Assembly: GCA_014925825.1 (NCBI GenBank)
Contig: JACGCK010000198.1
Span: forward strand, 1 to 64,000
Source of the DNA: Pholiota molesta
Taxonomy: Eukaryota; Basidiomycota; Agaricomycetes; Agaricales; Strophariaceae
Direction of reading: 5' to 3'
Length of the DNA: 64,000 bases
Under the pieces are notes generated by a model. The model was not told the origin of the DNA and did not search any database. It was given only the letters and a program-made list of their open reading frames with translations. This document shows positions 37,001 to 49,599 of this stretch, in pieces; the stretch's first letter is position 1, and every line of letters starts with the position of its first letter. Position numbers and translations under genes: made by a program.

Positions 37001-40000
37001 CGTCAGCCACTCCTTGATCGTGACTAGAACTTCGCTCCGTTTATCTGCCACCAAGAGATAGTCGGCGATCGACGGAGAGCCACCCAGAGGTTGCGAGGTG
37101 ATGTAGATCTTGCGTAAAAGCTAAAGAAACGGTAAGAAGATTGTCGAGGCAGTAGCAAGATGAGAAAAATACCTCGAAGAAGACAACAGGAGTGACAAAA
37201 CTGCGATATACATTCCACCATACACGAGAAAATTCCGTACGATCCACCACCAATTCGCGAGTCATGCCTTCTCGAAGAGACATTTCGCCGTTGTCGTCCG
37301 CAACAGAAACAGACATATTCTCCAGGCCGTGCACGAGGATACTGACCAAGTTGTTTAGGGTTCCAGCTTGAACGACTACCCGAAGTGGTGGGTCAGATGA
37401 GGGCTCGACAGTGACGAAGTTTGCGCGATTGAGGTGCGAGACAGAGGGTAGAGAACTGCGCCGTGCCATGCTGGTTTTCCTCTCCAATCCTTGAGACGAG
37501 CTGGGCTTTACGCGGATGGATGGGTTTCGACTCAAGGATTTTTCTGTGCCTTGTTCGATAGAGGAGCTCGGAGGACGTGATGGTGCCCGAGACGACGGCC
37601 GAGAATTAGGAGCGGACTCGAATCCTCCACTTTGCACTATTAGCAAAAGATTGCCGTTGTATACCGAAATTGCCGTGCCGCCATGGCCCATAATAAGACG
37701 CTTGGTGAAATCTTGATTGGAATCAAGACTCTGGAGTTGACGACCTGCCTCCTGGCGAAGTTGAGCATCGAGACTTCGCAAGTACTGAAAATCGGCCGTT
37801 TCGCTGTCAAGTCGGGCCCTGACGAGCTTCGATCTGTCCACCAGGGTTAACGTTGGGAGTGGGTCGGGGAAGAGCAACGGTAGCAAAGATGTCGAATGGG
37901 CCTGAATGGAATTCGCCCTAGTCCAGAAGTGCGGCTCGAAAAGACCTCGCCGACGAGGTTCTGCAGCTAGAGATAGAGACATAAACTGTTCCACCCTATC
38001 GAAAATCAGTAAAGATTCTGCTTAGAAAATAACAGAGAGGGATAAACTCACCTTTGCATTTTAACAGCCAGACCACTCATACCACCTCCTTCGACAGCCA
38101 TTTCCCGCCAGAATGCAACCAGCTTGCGTACGTCATCATTTATCTCGTTCTCGGCCACATACGTCTTTCGCGGGCACAGCAGGAAAGTCTTCCTGAAATC
38201 CTCGAATAACGATCTTGCTCGTGAAATGCTGTCCATCTGTAACATCGAATCAGCAGGATCCACACGTGCCTTCGCCAACTCTTCCATCGCGCGCGCTTTG
38301 ACGTCGCCTCCCCAAGGTGTGACTTGCGGATGCCCGACGGTCGCAGTAGCAGCGTCGTGTCCGAAATGCGACCAGGATTCGATGGCCGCGAGAGCTTGCA
38401 GATTGACGCGCTTCCATGCCTTATCCAGACGAGCTACGGGTCGCGAGCAAAGCGCAGCCGATATCGCGCGCCACGAGCACTCATCGCCCGCTGCACGGCA
38501 CAGCTCGCCCACGCGCGCCCAGACGGAGATCAGCTCCGAGCGCGAATGCGTCCGCGACGTCTGCTGGCTACTAGGGTCTTCTGACCGGCGTCCAGGCGAG
38601 TTCGGAGGTGGGTTGGCGTAGCTTTGCCCGCTCGAGGTGTCCGCGCCCAGGATCTGCAGGAGCAGGAGCTTCGTCAACCAATGCGGATGGTCGTCGCTGC
38701 CGAAGAGAGATAGGAGATGGGAGGAAGAATCCGGCGACTGCTCCTCTTGTTCCTCTTTGGAGATGTCGCTGCCGAGAATAGATTCGGCGCTGATGTTGTC
38801 AGGGCACTGGTCCATAATCGAACGATGGAAAAACGTCAAGCTTCTTGCGAGTAGATGAGGGTCGAAATACAAGAGCATGTCGCGCGTCAGACCCTCCTCC
38901 TTCAACGCAGCCCACGGTGATCGGCTGCCAGGGGGTGCCAAACCACCTCTTGGCGAAGTTGGGTGGTCCATCCTATACTCTTGGTCCTTTGGAAGAAATA
39001 GAGCGTCCATCAACGAAATCGTTTTGTCGGCGTCGTCAGGTCGAGGCGAAAAGGTATTGATATTAGGAGAATCAGTGCCCGAAGTAACAGAAAGGTTGTA
39101 AACGGCTTGCGTAGATGGTGATGTTGTCAACGTCGGAGGACCACCGGCGTCTTGCGCACTGAGAGATGCGTCTGGAATTGTGTCGCGTTTCCACTCGTCC
39201 CACCCAGAAACATCAACAGGTTGGCCATGGTATCGAAGGTATTCATTCGCGAGCCTGGCGACACGTATTTTCGCGTCTTCGCGAGCATCTTCCTCGGCTC
39301 CGCTGACAAGGTAGGAGCAGCACCTCAAAAACTCGGCCTCAAACGTCTGTCGGCCCACAATCGACGGGATGGAACAGATAACGGACGACGCAAAGTCATG
39401 CCATCGAGCTTGCTCGCTCGCTTTCAGACTAGCATCGTCGTCCTGCGAAGCCTCGGCTGTATCTTCGGATGGCGTCGTCAGAAGCGTCGTCGCAAAGACG
39501 GCTTCGTGAATGAGGGCTTCAAAGGTCCCCTTCTCGATCATTCCGGCGTCATCACGAATGAGATCGGGATGCGTTCGCCTGCCCCAATAAGCCCTCTTCT
39601 TCCTGCCCACCGCACTAACGTTGCCATCTTCCCGCCCCTTGGCTTTGCGAGCTCGTCCAGAGGCATCCCAGTCCTCCGCGAGGTTGGCTGACACGTCGGA
39701 GTTATTGGGCTCTTCGTCTTCTTCGTCGGTGGGAGGGACGAGCCCAACAGGAAATAGTTCCTTGATCGCGTTCGCCCTATCGCCTGGAGGCTTGTAGAAA
39801 TACAGTTTAGACCCTTTGAGTTCTAGCTTGAAGGGCTTCCAGCCCTTCGATAGTGATACGCTAGCGGCGTGGTTGAAGTTCGGTGGTACATCCGCTAGGC
39901 GGTTGATGAATCCGCTGTGGAACACGATCTGAGAGGACCGTTTCGGGTCAGGAATGTCTTCCTCCAAGTGTTCCGGCTCCGGTTCGATGATGGTTGGAGG

Positions 40001-41061
40001 TGGAAGGAGAGTCGTAACGCGGTTGTTTACTGGACTAGGGGAAACAGGCGTATTGTCGTGCGCAGGCCTGTTGTTCAGACCGCCGAAACCGAAACCGAAG
40101 GCGGCTCGGGTGGGGGTGCCATGAATGGGTTGGTCGAATTCTCGCACGTCGTGTTCGCGATCATTTGAACGTTGAGGGCTCGGTGGATACCGTGGGCTAG
40201 CGAGTTTCGATGGCAGTTTAGGGGTAAAGGAATGGGAACGTGAGTGAACGTGCGTCGGAGATGCAGATCTGGGAATCTGTATCTTGTCCGGAGAGGTGGT
40301 GGATATTGAGATGGCCATTGGCGGAAGGGTCGAACTTCGAGGGGGGGAAACGGACGGTGAAATTTTGGGGAACGGATGTCGGCCATTGGCCGTGCTTTGT
40401 GGCGAAGATGGACTAGCAGGAGAGGCGATACTGGCATTGCTGTCGCTACGTCCTCGATATTCTGCGATACGCTCTTGAAAAGATGCTTTTACCGGCGAAA
40501 AGTTGGTATGCGTATGCGAGACATTGTTTAGATCATCTGCTGACTTCGACCATCCTCTGCGCGAAATATTTCGCAAGTCTCCAAGGCCTCCATGCGTTGC
40601 CGTGGTCGGGCTTGAAGGATTGCTAGGTGTGTGAAACCTAGGGATTTCCGTAGACTTCTGCGGTCTTGCAGACAGATCGAGGACCGAGCTGAAGAAGTGG
40701 GTGGGGCACAAGATGAGTCCACAGTCGGAATATTGCACGGAGAAAGTGAATGAAAAGACGGGAAATGCACTCACCGACTGCCTGCGCCCGCATATGTTTC
40801 CAAAATGGGTCTTGGATCAGTGGGTCGCGATATCGTGTGTTTCCTTCCTCCACTGCTTACACTCGGCCGCGAATCCGCAATCGGTGGCGAAGGTTTCGGA
40901 TTTGACGCGCTACGACTGAACCATTTGGCTGGCTTCGTCAAGAATTGTGTGAATCCAGAAGAAGGGGAGACAGAGCGTGGTTGTGAGCTGGACGAGGCGT
41001 TTGGGGTCAAGGAATCCGGTGGGCTGAGCGAGTTCGGTTGAATGCCACGTCTCGGGGCCAT
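34030..41061 (-). CDS. Bem2-like RhoGAP with RasGEF-like and PH regions
   Basis: This large multi-exon gene starts at the ATG at 41061 and stops with a TAA at 34030. It encodes about 2,000 residues or slightly more. The first 350 or so residues are Ser/Pro-rich and disordered. A PH-like segment follows (IVFHSGFINRLADVP..GWKPFKLELKGSKLYFYK), then a long RasGEF-like region (DLRNISRR-independent blocks such as DPHLLARSLTFFHRSIM, WARVGELCRAAGDECSWRAISAAL). Near the C-terminus is a second PH-like segment (YTFQLDTEDGGHYLLQATSKREMTKWLETI) and a RhoGAP domain with the arginine-finger context GIYRIAGAS (its codons split by an intron) and LVKSWFRVLPEPVFP. An acidic tail ends the protein. This order matches yeast Bem2, a GAP for Rho1/Cdc42-type GTPases that controls polarity and bud or hyphal shape at the cell cortex. 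Ortholog status is inferred from architecture. Confidence 0.85.
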
Positions 41062-43005
41062 GCGTTGCGGTTTGTCCGTCGTCGTGGGTGGAAAAGGAGG
41101 TTCAAAGGGGCAGAAGGAAAATGTGTGTTCGTATGATTGGCGTCAAAGTGTTGGAATGGCGGCCTACTGGGATAATCAGAGTTAGCCGTTGAATAGAAGG
41201 AGAAAGCCACGTACTGTGAATGATTATGGGCTAGTTGTACAGGCGAAAAGGGTACAGATCGTGATATAGCATAACCCAGTCATGGGTGATGGGGTTAAAG
41301 AAAAGTTGTAAGGTTGTATAAACAAATCGGCTTATTTGGTCCGTCAAATCTATTTCTCGTCAGATTCGCCTCCGACTCTCCTGACAGCTGTTCGCTCCGA
41401 TAATGTGCCAATTTCCTCGTCCAAAGAGTCCATTCCCAGATTATTGGGTCTGCCCTGGTCTTTCCCATTGGCAATTTTACTTCGAACGCTTATGTATTAT
41501 CATAGCAGCATGGAACTGTACATGCACTGGCACGCGCCTCGCACCGCAATGTGGAGTCTGAGCAGACTGGGGAAGCCCAAAATACTGGGGTCACCGCTTT
41601 TGTACATAACATCCACGTTCGTGGCAGATCCGGGTTTTAGATATTCATGTGTAAACGTTGTAAGTCAAATACATCAGCTTCGTATCAAATCTGGAGCGGA
41701 AATCACTAAATTAGGACGTATAGAAAACAAATATGGCGACTACCCGCAGATCTAGAACAGCTAGGTACCCCTACAGGCCTACAACCGCATTGACCTTCAG
41801 CGAAGAAAAAAACTCGCTATGGGTCCAAAAAGAATATGCAGCAGAAATACTTATCTCTGGAAGACAACCTCGCGTCCACCTCAACTCCCTAACGCCTGAT
41901 TGATGTGGAGCAACTGCCAATTGACAATCCATCTGTCTGGAAGATCAAATGTACACTTGATGCTGCACATATATATATGACTGAATATGGCAGAAGGTCA
42001 TCAGAATTCACCTCAACACGAAGCCAAATCTGCATTTCAATCGCAGAAGGTGTTCCGCTTGCGATATATTATCTCGAATCCGTAGTAACGAACGACGGCG
42101 AATAATGATAGGTATATATGCATTAGCCTAAATATTTAATCGAGCTTCAGTCCAAGTATCGTTTTCGTCTCAGGCGAGCAGAGGCAGGCAAAAGCCTGCA
42201 GAAGCGTCATGTAAGTACATACACCTGTGATGTCGATCATTAAGTACATCCATCATCGATGAGCCAGCCTGGCGCTAATATTATATTAGAAACTACTGAA
42301 GTCTGGACCACTACTCAAAACACATTTCAGGCTTTCGATTAACAGATTTTGCGGCTCCTCGCAGTATATCTTTGATGTAAAGACCCTTTTCTTCCCCGGG
42401 CACTTCAATAGCACTGGTTAGGCGCTGGATATCTAGTACAGTACGAACGTACTTCTGTGGTCACTTGCAATTTACCTCCTACGATTATCATACGACTTGA
42501 TTTCCACTGGGAAATTTAATCTATATGGTATAATGTATGCTGCGCATTGCAGCATCAAAGCAGACATCAGATCATTAACGCACGTCGGCGAATTCTATTG
42601 AATTAGCTTCGCGTTCGGCTTAGAGGAGAACCCTCAAATTGATATGTTTAGATCTAGACATCCTCGTAGATTAGAAAAGGCCGGTTGTACATGAGCTGCT
42701 TTCGTTTTCTCACACACGACAACAGTTCTGCCAGATTCTGCCGCGAGAGTTGCGCATGATTAAAGATTCAGTGAGAGGAAATTTAGAGGCCAAATGGTAT
42801 CTTCCGTCCGCTAAGTATCCTTGGACCTCTTCCAAAAGGAAAAGTACAAAGGCTCACTGGAGATTAAGGGCCGTGCGTACCTACGTAATGAAATAGGCGC
42901 CAGCGCCCAGGCACAAATCCTTATTCGGGTTTGGGGAAATGAAATTGGTTTGATGGGTCAATGTTCAACGTTCACCAACGGCAAACCTTGAAGCAAGTAT
43001 AACGT
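41062..43005. other. 1.9-kb gap, nothing recognised
   Basis: One plus-strand frame at 41336-41755 (139 codons) has no recognised motif, no splice chain and no strong start context. The rest is short frames and AT-rich spacer. No repeat pair was found. Confidence 0.4.
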
Positions 43006-44854
43006 TCAATACACCGTAAGGAGTGCGCGTACCTTTGTGAGAGCAATGACTGCATCCCAATCCATCTGCGCATCTCTCCCATATTCGAACATCCACTCGC
43101 CTCCAACGCCACACAGGTTAGGAAAGACGCGCTTCAAAAACCCCGCGAGCGCCTCTTTCTGTGCCTCGCGTTCTGGAGCCCTCCCATTCCCAACATACAG
43201 GTACGTTATGTCCTTTTTGACAGGTGTCGCTGCTGACAACGGTGGCAGGTCGTTTCTGGCGTCGAACGGCACCACGAAGTGCTCTAGGTGGGGACATTTG
43301 GTGAGGAGGTCTAGAATTCCGACGAGGGTCACGGAGGGCGGGAGACCCCAGCCAATCCTAGATCCCAATTGGAGACGACGAAGTTGTGGCCATGCTTTCG
43401 CCATCGCTTGTATATCTGTATCGCGCAGATCAAACGCGCAAGGCATATCAATTTCCACAGTAGTTAAATTGGGAAACGCCAACAGAGGCGCGAGGGCAAG
43501 TCCATCTATAATAGCATCCATCCTCAGCCGAGTAAAATCATGCGTTTCCTCTGGTGCGTGTTTCATTGTAAATCGGTGCAATGCATTGAGATTTTGTCCG
43601 TCATTCAGAGCCAGAAGCAAAGTATTCAGTGTGCTTGCTGTAGGAATGATAGTGTGATGCAGGACAATACTCTGGAGGAAAAGTGGCCGCATATGCTCGA
43701 ATAGCTTGACGAGGTCTGGAAAATTGCTTTCAAACAATTCCAAGTGCTGTAATCCCGAAAACGGTGACTTGATCGTGTATTCAACTGGACCGGTTAAGGC
43801 TTCAAGGATATCCTGAGCCGTATTGGCGGTCTGTAGCTTATACAGCCTGCGCTGTAAAGCCAGATGTCGGATTGCATCCGAGGTCAAGACATAGGACCCG
43901 CAGGACAGACTCCGCAGCTCTAGCAGCCGGGGAAGAATCGTGGACAGAGATAGCAATTCACGAGTTTCGAAGATGCTTTGGGCATTGGGGTCGTGTGGTG
44001 GAGGGATGTATGATGACGGAATGAGCTCGAGCACTTCTATATGCGGTCCAAGTCTTCCTAACAAACCGAACATGGTTTCGGATTCCTTGTTATCTAAATC
44101 GCCCCAATGCATCGAGAAGCTCCTTATTTTCGACTCCAAAAAAATGGTAATACAAAGCAGGGACGTCCAGGGCATAACGCCGACAAACTCCAAGTGCTGG
44201 AGATTCGGGAACAGAGGTCCCTGGATCTCTTTTCTGACTTGAGTGGAGATGGGGACCAAAGCTGCCAGATCCCTGTCAATGGTTTCATTTCGCCAATGAG
44301 TGCTTCTTGCATCGGGGACATGTGAGATCCGTCTAATCCGTCTTGCGTAACTCGCGAATGTGCGCAAGCTGTCGGCTGACAAGTCGTGAATTTTTGACTA
44401 AAAACGGGAAGAAATGTATTGTTGAATTGTGAGCGATAAGCGCAAAATTAACAAATTATTCTGGAACACTTGCAATGATATCGTCGAAGTCAAAATTATC
44501 GGGACTCTCCTGAGCAGGCGGCAGAGTCTTGATCAGCGGACCAAGGTTGCCCTGTGTGTGCCACAAAATGTCCAGCGCCGTCTCTTTAAATCCTTGGCAT
44601 GTCAGCGCTAGAGCTAGCAGATCTTTTGCTGCGTGTGTTCCAGGAGGACGATAAAACGTTACTTTGAAGATCAGGTCGAGGATATCTGGCTGTTCCAGAC
44701 ATCGATGCATAATAGTTGGTTCTGAAAGGGTTTCGCGCATGTTTCGAGCGATAATTGCCTTTCGATATTTGGCAGATCGCAGGCACGTGTAAGCTGCTTC
44801 CATTAATCCTGTCGCCGTGTCGGTGGACACAATAACCGACATACGACGATCCAA
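43006..44854 (-). CDS. F-box / leucine-rich-repeat-like protein 1
   Basis: Exon 1 (44468-44854) contains an F-box-like stretch, DILDLIFKVTF..LLALALTCQGFKETALDILW. Exon 2 (43006-44397) encodes a long region of irregular leucine-rich repeats (FPNLQHLEFVGVMP, LRSLSCGSY, LQHLELFESNF, FPNLTTVEIDMP, WPQLRRLQLGSR, CPHLEHFVVPFD). Such proteins are substrate receptors of SCF ubiquitin ligases, binding Skp1 through the F-box and a target through the repeats. The family is very large in mushrooms and individual targets are unknown. The donor at 44467 (GTTCCA) is weak, so the intron border is tentative. A second in-frame ATG 12 bases downstream is a possible start. Confidence 0.75.
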
Positions 44855-45110
44855 CTTGATCCAATGGATAAGAAGAGAATACTAATCATATATGCAGAAA
44901 CTCGTACTGACTAATTACAAGCCTAGTTCGACATGAGAGCATTGGAGAAATTAAGTACAAATGTAGGGCTTTTACTACAGTGGTGATACAATTCTAACCA
45001 ATCAACAAATCCCAAACGAATATCAGCTCCAAGAAACCTACAATCCTCTACCTATTCGATTGCACCTACTTTCGTGTCCCGGTTCAATAACACATTCGCT
45101 ATAAATGTAC
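44855..45110. other. Short intergenic spacer
   Basis: About 250 bp between two F-box genes on the same strand; nothing recognised. Confidence 0.4.
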
Positions 45111-47506
45111 TTACTCATAGCACAAAATAAATATCCTGCCGGTCTTATCAGAAAGAATAATCGCGCCCTGCGACTGGTCGATATTGATCGTCTCCACTGT
45201 GCCCAGGTCCAGCTCGGGCGGAGACTCCAGCGTGCGCACCTCCGCCTCCTTCGCCGTCCCGCGCTCGACCCCAAACTCCTCGCTGAACGGCGGGAAGGTG
45301 ACGAACCGCAGACACTTCGGGTCCTTCTCGTTGGGGCCGTCCGGCCTCATCCCGCGCTTGTCTTCCTCGCTCTCGACGTACTCCACCCACACGGCGTGCC
45401 CAAAGTCCACTGCGACGAGCGGGCGCGGCCGCTCCGACATGCCGTCCCCGTCGTCCTCCTCCGGGCCGTCGAAGACGCGCACCACCTCGAACGGGGTGCT
45501 CACGTACCACAGGTGCATGAGCGCGTCGTCCCGCGCGCTCTCCGACAGTGATGCGCATTTCTTCGGTAGCTCTTGCTCGTCCTCGGCGGGGCCTTTTCCT
45601 TTGGCGGCTTTCTCTTTCTCCTGGTCATCGATTAAAGGAAAGACGCCGTCGCCCCACTCGGCATGGTCGATGGGCACGCGGAAGTAGTGTTGCGCAAGGA
45701 CGAACCGCGTGCGATGTGTTTGGGGATCGTGGGCGGCGAGGAGCACCACAGTGCAGCTCACACGGGGAATATTTGGCAGGCTGGGCCACCATTGGCGCAC
45801 GAAGTGCGCGCTTTCAGGGTACCAAGGCGGGAATGGGTATGGATTGGGGTTATCCAGGCTCGCTGCGGTTGGTATAATAGAAGACGTTGAAGAAGAAGAA
45901 AGCGAGGACGAAGATGAGGACGAAGATGATGGAGATGATGAGAGCATGGACGATGATTGTTGCGACGATCCAACGTCGCCGTTTTGTATTGGGATCCCAG
46001 AAGGCATGGGGATGTAAGATTGGAAATCAGTATCATCCGAGTTGTCTCGAGGATCAGTGTCGAGATCAGGTTCAGAGTCAGTCATATCTGGATATAATGG
46101 GAAAGTGAATTTTTTCTTGAGCGTCCGGGCAGGAAAAACCCGCTTTGAGATGACAGGCGTTGAACGGGGATGAGAAAGTTTGGTGATGTATGTGCGCAGG
46201 AGAGAGAGAGGGTAAAAATATTGATAAGCCGCATCACTTTCTTCGCAATGTATGACGATATATTGGTCGTATAAGATGCAAGACCAATTCGAGGACATGA
46301 CCTAGAAACAACTGTCAGTATGGCATAGCGACGAAGCTGAAGGCAACTCACGCATTCAATTCCTGTGTCTATGAAGACGTATTCCTTCTTATTCCAGTCT
46401 GGAAGCGCGTACAGCCCGATCGTATTGGATGTTGAGACCCAGATAAATGCAGACAATAATCTTTCCGCCGGGTCAAGGAGGAAAACGTTCATTACTACAC
46501 CAGTGGTGCGAAATCCAGTGACATGAGAGAAAACAGGAGGGTTTATAGAGCTTTCTCCCGAAGGTCCATCGGAGAAAGTTAATCGCATGAGCACGAATTC
46601 CATGACCCTATCGTCATCATAACTAGTACACATGAACATGGGTCAAAGAGAGAGTTTATAAAGAAAGAAAGACACGCACGATCCTGTCAAAACCTTCGCC
46701 ATTGTAAAAAACACGGTCCTTTCCTCAAATTCGACTCTACACTTCCATAGTTCCCATCTAGCGCCTGGGTTCCATTCCGCGAGGCATACGTCCGCCTGCA
46801 CATCCCAGCACACAACCTTTCCGCTCTTGGTGGCGCATAAAGTATAACTGGACGTGATCGGGGAGAGCCAGTCGACTTCCTCTCCCGGCGGAGCGCTCAC
46901 GATCTTGTACCATTTGTGGCCTTCCTCTTTAACATTGGCTGCCAGACGGCCCGTCGGCGACACGTCCATGTAGTTGGAGTGTGAATTGATTCCGGTCGTA
47001 TATGGCTCTGGGGCGATGGGTCGAGGGGCGCGATTACGCCAGGCCGTCTCGTAGTGTGCTGCCTTGTTGACTGACTGAATGAGGCTTTCTGTACTGAGAT
47101 CCGACAGCCGTTGGAAGCCTTTCAAAGGTAAGGCTCGACATCGTCGAAGAAGATCGTTGGCGAGTTTACGATATACTGGGCGAGTGGTGGATGCGTCGTA
47201 TAGAGATTTGCAAGTCTGAAAGACAGGAGGTTAGCTATAGTTCAACTGAATCCCAAGCCAGAAGAGCGTTCCCAAAGTTTAGCAGCGATGCCACTTGAGA
47301 TTTTCCGCATAGAAATCATAGAAACTCACCAAATGCAAAGCGTGTACATCGCGAAGGTCCAGATAAGTCGCGATGTTGAGCAGCAGATCGTACGGAAGAG
47401 TGCCGAGGCCCATTTCTCCTTCTATGGCTTTGGTTCCTTTGGGTATTTCTGGAGAGCTTGAACGCACGCCCAACATATATGTACTACTCAGGCGAAGAAA
47501 TGCCAC
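45111..47506 (-). CDS. F-box protein 2 with Ser-rich insert
   Basis: The first exon encodes an F-box core, LPYDLLLNIATYLDLRDVHALHL. Following exons encode a long region with propeller-like strands (YTLCATKSGKVVCWDVQADVCLAEW, TNTIGLYALPDW, CILYDQYIVIHCEE) and end with IILSDKTGRIFILCYE at a TAA at 45111. A run of about 20 Ser with a Glu/Asp-rich neighbourhood (near 45885-45960) interrupts the C-terminal part. I infer an SCF substrate receptor with a degenerate beta-propeller. The start at 47506 is the outermost ATG; an internal Met (MGLGTLPYD) directly before the F-box is as likely. Confidence 0.75.
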
Positions 47507-48570
47507 AGAAAACAGGATACAACGGATTTCCCAAGCTTCGGAATCGACGGTGACTCGTGCAGCCCTGGCCTAAATTAGATCGCAGTGAGTTCCAGGCTCC
47601 GTCGAGGGGCGTTGGCTGCTGGGCTTCCTGGCTGCGGCGTCGATTGACGAAGGATTCCACCAGTCGTGGACAACGACTGAGAGAGTAAGAGACCAAGATG
47701 CACGTCGGAGCCACCTAGTAGTACGACGACGAGCACAGCCGTTGATCTCGGCTCCTCACGGTGATCTTGCCGCTTAATACAAGCCACAACATCTCATTCA
47801 CCTCTTGTGTCCTCCATTCCGTCGAAACAACACGGCTCGTCTTATCCGGTCAATGTTAGACGGCACAAAAAGGCCATGGACATGATAGTGGCATGTTTTC
47901 ATCTGGCCTTTCTCGGTGGCCACGATTGGCAGAACTGGCATCCTGGTCTTTTGTCGCGTGGTTCAAATGCTCTGAACTTCAAACTATGACCCTACACCAT
48001 ATACGTTCTCCTGGGGTTGGTATATATGTACCGATTATACTGGCTTTTCGTCTGTGGAACACTGAAAGCTTGGGCTAACGGCGGGATCATTATCTGGGCT
48101 AATTTGGTACCGTTTGACACTCGATGCTTTCCTTGTGAATTACATTGTCCGGCAACTCCTTACGCGGTGCGCACGACGATGGGCGCTCTATTGGAATTCG
48201 AAAATACCTCGACCTCGGCGAACTTTCTGCAGCATGCAACACGTATCTAATCTAAAAATTAAGCTCGAATTCAACACTTGGACAGTAGGATTCCAAATTC
48301 CCAGCGAATAAAGCACAGTCTAGATCCATCTTCGAAAAGTACTGCGCTAAATTTATGCTGGGGCTTCTCGCATCCCTTCCGTGCTTATAGGCAAATGGCT
48401 ACAACAGCGCGCCATAGAGGTTTCTTTGACCCCCTTCTCTTACGACAGCATTGGTCAACTCCATCATAGATCACATCTTAAAGTCTTCTTTTCTTGGATA
48501 TGTTCCACCTGCAAGTATGGAAAGCTTTGTATTCTTCTCTCTCCGGTCTAATTTCCGAGAGGCTGCACGG
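47507..48570. other. 1-kb gap, nothing recognised
   Basis: Frames are short and lack splice partners. The last 100 bp form the promoter of the secreted RlpA-like gene. Confidence 0.35.
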
Positions 48571-48577
48571 TATAAAA
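48571..48577 (+). promoter_or_regulatory. TATA box of the RlpA-like gene
   Basis: TATAAAA lies 72 bp before the ATG at 48649, followed by a pyrimidine-rich leader, a typical core promoter of a strongly expressed fungal gene. Confidence 0.6.
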
Positions 48578-48648
48578 GCTTGCTCGTATCCTCTACTTCA
48601 ACAGTCACTATTACTCCAAGACCCGAGTTTTCTTTTCTACTTTTTATC

Positions 48649-49310
48649 ATGAAATTTTTCTGTCAAGGGTTCCTCCTCCTCTCTTTCAGTCTTGTTTCGA
48701 GCATGGCACAAATGCATGGGACTGGAGATTGTAAGTTTTTCTTCTTCATAACGTTTAGTCGAATGGGCTAATTTAAATTCATTATCCCTATTTATCAGTA
48801 TTCAACTTTGTTCCAGGACTCGGAGCCTGTGGAAATACCAACAACAGCGAACAGATCGTCGCTTCAGTCTCAACCGCAGTTTTCAGTAAATTTCCGTGCG
48901 TATCCTCCAGCGACATCGAAACGACCGTTATTGACATCCCTATTTCTCCAGAGGAGCCACTGCAAACCCGAACAAGTATGGCTCTCTCCAATATTCCTTT
49001 CTTACGCTAATATCTTCTGCCTCTACCTCCTCAAAGAAACCCGATATGCCAGCACAAAATCCTCATTGTGTGTGAGTACTACTATCTGTCAGGTGTTGGT
49101 TTTCATTTGTGGACACAACAAGTTGATATCGCGATTGTTTCAATCCTTGCTTTAGCTGGAAAGAAGAATGTCACAGCCTCCATCGTTGACTTCTTCGCCT
49201 CGGAGTCGAAGAACGATGCCAATAATGTCGGCTTATCGTCGACTGGCTTCGACAAGTTTGCGAATGAGAGTGATGGGATCGTTCCGAATGTGACGTGGTC
49301 GATAATTTAG
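48649..49310 (+). CDS. Secreted RlpA-like (double-psi beta-barrel) protein
   Basis: Exons 48649-48730, 48799-48895, 48952-48975, 49037-49071 and 49156-49310 join with consistent phases to 130 residues. Residues 1-20 (MKFFCQGFLLLSFSLVSSMA) are a signal peptide. The mature part follows the fungal expansin-like/riboflavin-aldehyde-forming-enzyme family: GLGACGNTNN, IVASVSTAVFSKFPGATANPNKNPIC, then a C-terminus ending NVTWSII in place of the usual VTWSF. The central family motif with paired cysteines (D.C..C) is replaced by VDFFASESKNDANN, so the fold may be kept while the usual disulfide and polar groove are lost. It is probably an extracellular or wall-associated protein; no enzyme activity should be assumed. 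Confidence 0.8.
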
Positions 49311-49599
49311 GTCTTGGTAGTATTCATCGCGACTTGGGAGTATACGAGAACCAGTAATATGTTATTCACTTGTTTCTGATTTCTTTTTCAGTCAATGGCT
49401 GGACAAACCTCTTCCAGTCTCTTCCCCATGTATAAAGTCACGTGTATTTATCGACCTTGAGCTTGATCAACGACAACGTTGCGGTCGCCTGGCTCCTCTC
49501 TTATCTACTACTACCCAAAACCGCGTTCGAATCGTCCAATCCAAACCCTGTTCATCTTTTGTATTTACATCTATAAACTTGAAAAACCTACCACCAGTA

